Positions 58,458-64,000 of a stretch of DNA of 64,000 bases are shown here, in pieces. The position numbers and the translations under genes were made by a program. The notes below the pieces were generated by a model. The model was given only the letters and a program-made list of their open reading frames with translations, did not search any database and had not been told where the DNA came from. The stretch is from NCEH01 sp040049195 (GTDB taxonomy: Bacteria; Pseudomonadota; Alphaproteobacteria; Rhizobiales; Xanthobacteraceae), in assembly GCF_040049195.1 (NCBI RefSeq), contig NZ_JBDZDL010000006.1. One strand, written 5' to 3'. The first letter of the stretch is position 1. Each line of letters begins with the position of its first letter.

Positions 58458-60110
58458 TCAGGCTTCGCGCGGAGACTCATCTCTGCGGCTGAGAGCGGCG
58501 GGAATCCACAGCTGCGCTTCCGGCCCTCTCGGACCAAGCGTGATCTGCAGGCTGCCACCCGCGCTGGTCGCGAAGGCCTTCATCTCTTCAAATCGCCCGG
58601 AGCTGGCCCCCGCGTCCTCCGCTTGCCTGCTGCAAGCGGCGGACAGCGTGACACACACATAATCGCCCGCTTCCAGCCCCGCCAGCTCCGAGCGGATGCC
58701 CTCGCGCCGCGCGCTGAGCGTGATCTGACTGCCCGCATCGGCGCGCTGCTTCACATACATCGTGAGATCCATCACCGCCAATTCGAACCGCGCGCCGTCC
58801 ACGAACACGTCGAGCCCCTTTCCGTCGCCGGTCAGGTCGATTTGGATCGGCGGCCATACCGAGCCGATCAGGAGACATCTGACATTGTTGAGCACTGTCG
58901 GCGCATGGACGATTCGCGGCGTCGGGCCGCGCCGTCCTGCGTCGAGGAGACGCTGGGCGAGGCGTACCCCATGGACGGCGCCGTTTAGAGCATCCGATTC
59001 CGACTCGTCTCCATCGGCCCGGTGCCCGGCGCCAACGAAGGTCAGATCGCCCAGCACCGGCGTCAGAACACGATCCACAGCGGCGGCGGTCTGGTCGGTG
59101 AGCGCGCCGCGCGGCGCGGCGGGCTGCCGGGTCCGGGCGAATGCGCCGCGTCCCCGCATCCTGGCCGGGCGGCCGATCAGCACCGCCAGTGCGAAGCTGG
59201 CGAGCCCGCCCGCCAGAAAATAGCCGGCCGCCCGCTTGTACCAGGAGGACAGAATGTCTCCCTCGCTGAGCGCATAGACCACCGTGAGGTCGGTGCCGGG
59301 CACGGCGCGATAGGCAGCCGCAGCAGGACTTCCCTCGATCAGCGCGGTCGCGGTAAGCAGGCCGGATTCGTGCTTGAGGCGCTCCTGTGGCACGTCGGGA
59401 ATGACCACGGGCGCCTCAGGCGGCGCACGCACGTCCGGAGAGCGCAGCAGCAAGGTGCCGTCCTTGCGCACCAGCGCCGCCACCGCACCCGTGGCAGGCG
59501 CCAGCAGGCCGCGATAGGACGCGTGAAAATATTCCGGAAAGACGATGGCGCCGATGACGCCGCCAAAGACCCCGTCCCGCCAAACGGCGCGGCTGACCGA
59601 GAACGACACGGACCGGCTCGCGCTGCCCCGGAACGGAACCGAGAACGCGAGCCCGTCCTGACCCGCCTTCGCGGAGACGAAGAATTCGCGCTGGCTGAGG
59701 TCGCGCTCGGGGGCGGGATAGGTGCGGCTGGTTGAGGCCAGGCTGCCCTTCTCGTCGATGACGAAGGCGAGTTCGAGTTCCGGCATTCGGCGCACCAGGC
59801 TTGCCAGCAATTGATGCATGTCGGTGTCGGTGCGCAGGGCCGTCACCGGGCGCGTGCCGAGCGTTTCGCGCACCTGGGCAAGAGCGAGATCAACCGAGAG
59901 GAACAATGCACCGGCATGCTCGGATAACACGTGAGCGGAGGCGATGACCTTCTGGCGGCCCGCCTTCAATTCCGACTCCCGATCCAACCAGACGACCAGC
60001 GCCACCAGAACGAGAGGCAGACCGACCACCGCCGCGCTGCGTGCAAATCCCGACAGACTGGCACGCCGCACACCAAACCGGCGCAGCACTTGCGGAATGC
60101 CGATCTTCAT
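58458..60110 (-). CDS. Degenerate sensor histidine kinase-like protein (pseudokinase) with dCache-like sensor
   Basis: A 550-aa inner-membrane protein. Helix 1 (residues 25-43), periplasmic dCache/PDC-like domain (about 45-285; LAFVIDEKGSLASTSR, DLSQREFFVSA), helix 2 (295-314), then a cytoplasmic part that follows the order of a HisKA-HATPase kinase. However the H-box position reads TAAAVDRVLTPVLG with no His, the N-box (FELAVMDLTMYVKQRADAG, 442-460) has no Asn, and the G-box reads CVTLSAACSRQ in place of DTGxGM. It therefore cannot phosphorylate by the usual route. AGGAGG abuts the ATG, so start is a little uncertain. Possibly a signal-binding regulator. Confidence 0.75.
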   Translation of the reverse strand: MKIGIPQVLRRFGVRRASLSGFARSAAVVGLPLVLVALVVWLDRESELKAGRQKVIASAHVLSEHAGALFLSVDLALAQVRETLGTRPVTALRTDTDMHQLLASLVRRMPELELAFVIDEKGSLASTSRTYPAPERDLSQREFFVSAKAGQDGLAFSVPFRGSASRSVSFSVSRAVWRDGVFGGVIGAIVFPEYFHASYRGLLAPATGAVAALVRKDGTLLLRSPDVRAPPEAPVVIPDVPQERLKHESGLLTATALIEGSPAAAAYRAVPGTDLTVVYALSEGDILSSWYKRAAGYFLAGGLASFALAVLIGRPARMRGRGAFARTRQPAAPRGALTDQTAAAVDRVLTPVLGDLTFVGAGHRADGDESESDALNGAVHGVRLAQRLLDAGRRGPTPRIVHAPTVLNNVRCLLIGSVWPPIQIDLTGDGKGLDVFVDGARFELAVMDLTMYVKQRADAGSQITLSARREGIRSELAGLEAGDYVCVTLSAACSRQAEDAGASSGRFEEMKAFATSAGGSLQITLGPRGPEAQLWIPAALSRRDESPREA

Positions 60111-60365
60111 ACCTCCTGCCCCCCTGCAGCGCGGACGACCATAGTCTAGCCGCGCAGGGGTGATCAAACCGGCGGGCTAGAGTTCCGGTGGGATAGCGAA
60201 CACGCCACGCGCGGTTCGGGCAGCAACCCCGACCTCGGCAGCACCTCCGGCGGCGATCGAATCGGCATTGTGATACGCAGAAGTGTGCTGCGCCGCGCGC
60301 GAGCGGCCGGCGCCGAATCGACGGCTTGCGCCTAAGATGCCGGTTCAATGCGGGGATAGAGCACC

Positions 60366-60992
60366 ATGACGGGCGACGCCTATTATTTCTACACGCCGGC
60401 CGAGGGCCACGGCCTGCCGCACGATCCTTTGAACGCCATCGTCGGGCCGCGCCCCATCGGCTGGATTTCATCGCGTTCGGCCGAGGGGACGCTGAATCTT
60501 GCCCCCTACAGCTTCTTCAACGCCTTCAATTATCGCCCGCCCATCATTGGTTTTTCCAGCGTGGGCTGGAAGGACAGCGTCGCCAATATCGAGGCGACCG
60601 GCGTGTTCGCCTGGAATCTGGCGACCCGCCCGCTGGCCGAGGCGATGAACGCCACCAGCGCCGCCGTGCCCGCGAACGTGGACGAATTCGCCCTGGCCGG
60701 CCTTACCCCCGCGCCGAGCCGCCATATCGACGTGCCGCGCGTGGCGCAGAGTCCGGTCTCGTTCGAATGCCGCCTGACCCAGCTGATTCAGCTGCGCAGC
60801 GCGGCGGGCGAGGCGATCAAGTCCTGGCTGGTGCTGGGCGAAGTGGTGGGCGTGCATATCGCCCGCGTCCTGCTCAAGGACGGGATCTATCAGACGGCCG
60901 AAGCCCATCCCGTGCTGCGGGCCGGCGGACCGAGCGGCTATGTGGAGATCACGCCGGAGGCGGTGTTCCACATGTGGCGGCCCGGCGCCTGA
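60366..60992 (+). CDS. Flavin reductase (DIM6/NTAB) family protein
   Basis: FMN-binding split-barrel protein of 208 aa. Features: VGPRPIGWISSRSAEGTLNLAPYSFFNAFNYRPPIIGFSS (flavin site), FAWNLATRPLAEAMN, SFECRLTQLIQL and LGEVVGVHI. Members supply reduced flavin to monooxygenases or are oxidoreductases with bound FMN. No partner monooxygenase lies in the window. The gap 60111-60365 before it holds nothing recognised. Confidence 0.9.
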   Translation: MTGDAYYFYTPAEGHGLPHDPLNAIVGPRPIGWISSRSAEGTLNLAPYSFFNAFNYRPPIIGFSSVGWKDSVANIEATGVFAWNLATRPLAEAMNATSAAVPANVDEFALAGLTPAPSRHIDVPRVAQSPVSFECRLTQLIQLRSAAGEAIKSWLVLGEVVGVHIARVLLKDGIYQTAEAHPVLRAGGPSGYVEITPEAVFHMWRPGA

Positions 60993-61039
60993 GGCAGCAC
61001 ACGTCAATCACCGGCACGGGCCCGATGCGGCCCTGTCGC

Positions 61040-61055
61040 GTCCGAAGCTTCGGAC
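61040..61055. terminator. 16-base perfect palindrome between flavin reductase and tRNA
   Basis: GTCCGAAGCTTCGGAC lies downstream of both the rightward flavin reductase gene and the leftward tRNA gene, so it may stop transcription from either side. No T run. Confidence 0.4.
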
Positions 61056-61093
61056 CCTGAGACCGAGGTTCGGGAATTTCAGGAAAAGAGATT

Positions 61094-61169
<76 letters not shown>

Positions 61170-61347
61170 ACCGGGCCGCGGGCTTCGCGCTGCCACCTCG
61201 CCGCGGGCAAACCGCCCAATTCGAAGCGCTGGCGCGTCGGGAACTCCCGCGGCGTTTCCCGGGGAAAGATCGCCCCCGGGCACGAGCGGGCCTTGAGGCG
61301 GCCCGCAATCCTTATAGCCTTATCTCTTTTCAGAGCCGGCGGAAACG

Positions 61348-61426
<79 letters not shown>

Positions 61427-61574
61427 ACCGGATCGCGAGGTGCGCAGGCGGTCATTTAAATGACATGGGATGTCAATTAAGGAACCAGTTGCGCGTCGGG
61501 ATGCCCCGCGACGGATGCCAGGGGAATCGCGCCCCCCGGCGAGAGCGGCCTTTAAGCACAGGCCGCAGACCGTA

Positions 61575-61985
61575 TCAAGCCTCTTCGTCGTCCTCGAGGC
61601 CCTCGCCGATCAAATCGGAGACGTCGTCCCCTTCGTCCTCATCCTCTTCGAGGAAAGTGTCGTCGTCCGCGTCCGCGACGAGGTCGTCATCGACGTCCAC
61701 ATCCACGTCCACGTCGTCCACCGGGACCTTGGCGCCGACGGCTTCCTCATCCGCCTCTTCCAGGCTGATGACCTCGACGTCCGGCACCTCCTCGTCCGCG
61801 TCCGCGGCCACGGGCACGGCGGCGGCACGGGCCGCTTCGCCGCGGCTGCGAACCACCGGCTCGAAATAGGAGCGTGGATAGGACTCGCCGGTGAAGGGAG
61901 ACACCACCGGGTCCTTGTTCAAGTCGTAAAACTTGCGCCCTGTAACAGGACAGATGCGCTTGGTGCCGAGTTCTGGCTTCGCCAC
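61575..61985 (-). CDS. FYDLN acid family protein (TIGR02300)
   Basis: Alphaproteobacterial protein of 136 aa. N-terminal zinc-ribbon-like domain LGTKRICPVTGRKFYDLNKDPVVSPFTGESYP contains the FYDLN pentapeptide and the remnants of a Cys4 site (one Cys kept); the rest is a long Asp/Glu/Val-rich tail with a DVDVDVDVD run. Start is a GTG, AGGA eight bases before. Function unknown. Its place just before aroA on the opposite strand is conserved in the order. Confidence 0.92.
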   Translation of the reverse strand: MAKPELGTKRICPVTGRKFYDLNKDPVVSPFTGESYPRSYFEPVVRSRGEAARAAAVPVAADADEEVPDVEVISLEEADEEAVGAKVPVDDVDVDVDVDDDLVADADDDTFLEEDEDEGDDVSDLIGEGLEDDEEA

Positions 61986-62177
61986 GGCAAAGATCCTAGG
62001 GGGCTGTCAAAAGGAGGGTGCTCCATTGGCGAAACCCCATGCCCCTGTCAAGCACCGAATCCGCATCGGCTGCGTGGCCAGCGTGCACGAGCTTGTGTTA
62101 GACGGCATGCAATCCATCCTGGAACGGCGGCCGGCGGGGCTTTGCGAGGGTCCGCGCGCCGAAAATGGGAGCAGTCC

Positions 62178-63551
62178 ATGTCCAGCGCCGTCGCTCATTC
62201 TTCTTCCCATGGCCATGGGGAAAATGTGGTTCCCGGCGCAAGCCTGCTTTCGCCGGGCCTCGCCGGAACGGTGCGCGTGCCGGGGGACAAGTCGGTTTCC
62301 CACCGCGCGCTGATGTTCGGCGCCCTCGCGCGGGGGGAAACCCGCATCACTGGCCTGCTGGAGGGTGAGGACGTGCTGAACACCGCCAAGGCCTGCATCC
62401 AGCTCGGGGCGCAGGTGGAACGCCTCGGCCCGGGCGAATGGCGGGTGGTGGGCGTCGGCGCGGGCCATCTGAAAAGCCCCGACGCACCGCTGGATTTCGG
62501 CAATTCCGGCACCGGCGCGCGGCTGATGATGGGCGTGGTGGCGGGAAACCCCATCGTCGCCACCTTCGACGGCGACGCCAGCCTGCGCCGCCGGCCCATG
62601 AAGCGGGTGCTGGACCCGCTCGTCGCCATGGGTGTCGTGGTGGAAGAGGAAGCGCCCGGCGGTCGCCTGCCGCTGCGCCTCAAGGGCCTCACCGAACTGA
62701 AGGCCTTCACCTATGAAACCCCCGTGCCCTCGGCGCAGGTGAAGTCCGCCGTGCTGCTGGCCGGGCTTGCCGCGAGCGGCGACACGGTGGTGGTGGAGCG
62801 CGAATCCACCCGCGACCATACCGAGCGCATGCTGACCCATTTCGGCGCCGACGTGCGGGTCGAGCCACACGGCACCCACGGCCGCCGCATCACCCTCGCC
62901 GGCCGGCCGGACCTGAAGGGCGCCCCCGTGGCGGTGCCGTCCGACCCCTCCTCCGCCGCCTTCCCCCTGGTGGCAGCGCTGATCGTGCCCGGTTCCGACA
63001 TCATCCTGAAAGACGTGATGATGAATCCGCTGCGCACTGGCCTCATCACCACGCTGAAGGAGATGGGCGCGTCGATCGAGACGCTTTCAGAGCGCACCGA
63101 GGGCGGCGAGGCCGTTGCCGACCTGCGCGTGCGCCACTCTGTGCTGACCGGCGTCGACGTGCCGCCGGAGCGCGCGCCCTCCATGATCGACGAATATCCG
63201 GTGCTCGCCGTGGCGGCGGCGTTCGCGCAGGGGACGACCCGCATGCGCGGCCTGAACGAGCTGCGGGTGAAGGAGAGCGACCGCCTCGCCGCCGTGGCCG
63301 ACGGGCTCGCCGTCTGCGGCGTGCCTTATGAAATTATCGGCGACGACCTGCTGGTCACCGGCCTCGGCCCGGACGGGGTCGTGGGCGGCGGACCGGTGGC
63401 GACCCATATGGACCACCGCATTGCCATGGCGTTCCTGGTGATGGGCTTCGCCGCCCGCGAGGGCGTGCGCGTGGACGACATGACCTTCATCGCCACCTCC
63501 TTCCCCACCTTCGTGCCCATGATGGGCGGCCTCGGCGCCGTGCTGAAGTGA
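62178..63551 (+). CDS. aroA: 3-phosphoshikimate 1-carboxyvinyltransferase (EPSP synthase), class II
   Basis: Transfers enolpyruvyl from PEP to shikimate-3-phosphate in aromatic amino acid synthesis. The 457-aa product has VPGDKSVSHRALMFGALA, LDFGNSGTGARLMMGV, DGDASLRRRPMKRVLDPL, VPSAQVKSAVLLAGL, TRDHTERML, MIDEYPVLAVAAAFA, LRVKESDRLAAVA and THMDHRIAMAFL. The order and wording (RPM, SAQ, RDHTE) match class II enzymes such as that of Agrobacterium CP4. At the CP4 Ala100 position this protein has Gly111, the glyphosate-sensitive type residue. GGGAG is six bases before the ATG. Followed directly by cmk. Confidence 0.97.
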   Translation: MSSAVAHSSSHGHGENVVPGASLLSPGLAGTVRVPGDKSVSHRALMFGALARGETRITGLLEGEDVLNTAKACIQLGAQVERLGPGEWRVVGVGAGHLKSPDAPLDFGNSGTGARLMMGVVAGNPIVATFDGDASLRRRPMKRVLDPLVAMGVVVEEEAPGGRLPLRLKGLTELKAFTYETPVPSAQVKSAVLLAGLAASGDTVVVERESTRDHTERMLTHFGADVRVEPHGTHGRRITLAGRPDLKGAPVAVPSDPSSAAFPLVAALIVPGSDIILKDVMMNPLRTGLITTLKEMGASIETLSERTEGGEAVADLRVRHSVLTGVDVPPERAPSMIDEYPVLAVAAAFAQGTTRMRGLNELRVKESDRLAAVADGLAVCGVPYEIIGDDLLVTGLGPDGVVGGGPVATHMDHRIAMAFLVMGFAAREGVRVDDMTFIATSFPTFVPMMGGLGAVLK

Positions 63552-63559
63552 GCGACCCG

Positions 63560-64000
63560 ATGATCATCGCCATCGACGGACCGGCCGCATCCGGCAAGGG
63601 CACCCTCGGCCGCAAGATCGCGGCGACCCTCGGTCTGCCCCATCTCGATACCGGCCTGCTCTATCGGGCGGTGGCGGCGCGCTGTGTCGCCGACGGCACG
63701 CTGGACGACGAGATGGCGAGCGCCGAAGCGGCGCGCACCCTCGACCTGCGCACCCTGGACGCGGAAAAGTTGCGCACGGGCGCGCTGGGCGAGGCGGCCT
63801 CCGTGGTCGCGGCGCGCCCCGTCGTGCGCGGTGCCCTGCTGGAGCTGCAGCGCCGCTTCGCGGACCAGCCCGGCGGCGCCGTGCTGGACGGGCGCGACAT
63901 CGGTACGGTGATCTGCCCCCATGCGCCGGTTAAGCTGTTCGTCACGGCGTCGGCGGACGTGCGCGCCACCCGCCGGCATCGCGAATTGCTGGAGCGCGCA
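63560..64000 (+). CDS. cmk: (d)CMP kinase, 3' part outside window
   Basis: Cytidylate kinase, phosphorylating CMP/dCMP to the diphosphate. The first 147 codons show IAIDGPAASGKGTLGRKIA (P-loop), LPHLDTGLLYRAVA, and LDGRDIGTVICPHAPVKLFVTAS. The ATG at 63560 gives the family-usual MIIAIDGP; a GTG at 63548 overlapping the aroA stop (GTGA) is an alternative. aroA-cmk is the conserved order, with rpsA expected next. Confidence 0.95.
   Translation, partial: MIIAIDGPAASGKGTLGRKIAATLGLPHLDTGLLYRAVAARCVADGTLDDEMASAEAARTLDLRTLDAEKLRTGALGEAASVVAARPVVRGALLELQRRFADQPGGAVLDGRDIGTVICPHAPVKLFVTASADVRATRRHRELLERA

Noticed and set aside
61640..61780. Imperfect trinucleotide-like repeat (GAC/GTC alternation)
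   Set aside because: It encodes the Asp/Val-rich tail of the FYDLN-acid protein and needs no other explanation.

Overview
The window is GC-rich DNA of an alphaproteobacterium, most likely a Hyphomicrobiales member of the Xanthobacteraceae/Azorhizobium/Ancylobacter kind. The order level rests on cobS-cobT beside bolA and a J-domain gene, on tRNA-Ala / FYDLN-acid protein / aroA / cmk, and on EcfG-type stress promoters; the family level is a guess. A perfect 16-bp parS palindrome (7072-7087) and the aroA-cmk block suggest a place fairly near the chromosomal origin. I see no insertion sequence, prophage, CRISPR array or rRNA gene.

Layout. 1-19.4 kb is mostly housekeeping: an ABC exporter divergent from a tesA-type esterase, a Bax-inhibitor-1 protein, an APC permease, a GNAT acetyltransferase, parS, queC-bolA, a J-domain gene, cobS-cobT (aerobic cobalt chelatase), and a gamma-glutamyltransferase-like gene. 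A small general-stress island follows (16.9-19.4 kb), with GGAAC-N16/17-(C/G/A)GTT promoters before a 66-aa protein, a DUF2934 protein and a DUF892 ferritin-like protein plus SDR.

19.4-42.6 kb is a catabolic region made of two modules, each with its own GntR/FCD regulator and branched-chain-type ABC importer. Module I has a dehalogenase-like hydrolase, a LeuC/LeuD paralogue pair, an SDR and GntR-1, divergent from a binding protein, a LivH permease, a single LivM-LivG-LivF polypeptide, a 3-hydroxyacyl-CoA dehydrogenase-like enzyme and a BKACE beta-keto acid cleavage enzyme. This suggests that a hydroxy acid is isomerised, oxidised to a beta-keto acid and cleaved with acetyl-CoA. Module II has a full five-gene importer, an SDR, GntR-2, a glycerol-dehydrogenase-like enzyme, a split transketolase and a diketone-dioxygenase-like cupin. 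Four near-identical copies of ATGATATATCAT, three of them on recognisable promoters, make a local GntR-2 regulon very likely. Substrates are not identifiable from sequence. A GC-rich palindromic repeat family occurs between genes only in this region.

42.8-60.1 kb holds mixed genes: a truncated haemoglobin, a peptide-deformylase homologue without its metal ligands, a PEEFP-type P-type ATPase, an alcohol dehydrogenase, a CBS-BON protein, an RbbA-type ABC exporter operon, an acyltransferase-SGNH protein, several small secreted or hypothetical proteins, a 24-aa membrane peptide with a perfect EcfG promoter, and a sensor-kinase-like protein whose catalytic motifs have all decayed. 60.4-64 kb holds a flavin reductase-like protein, two tRNA-Ala(GGC) genes, a FYDLN-acid protein, a class II aroA and the start of cmk.
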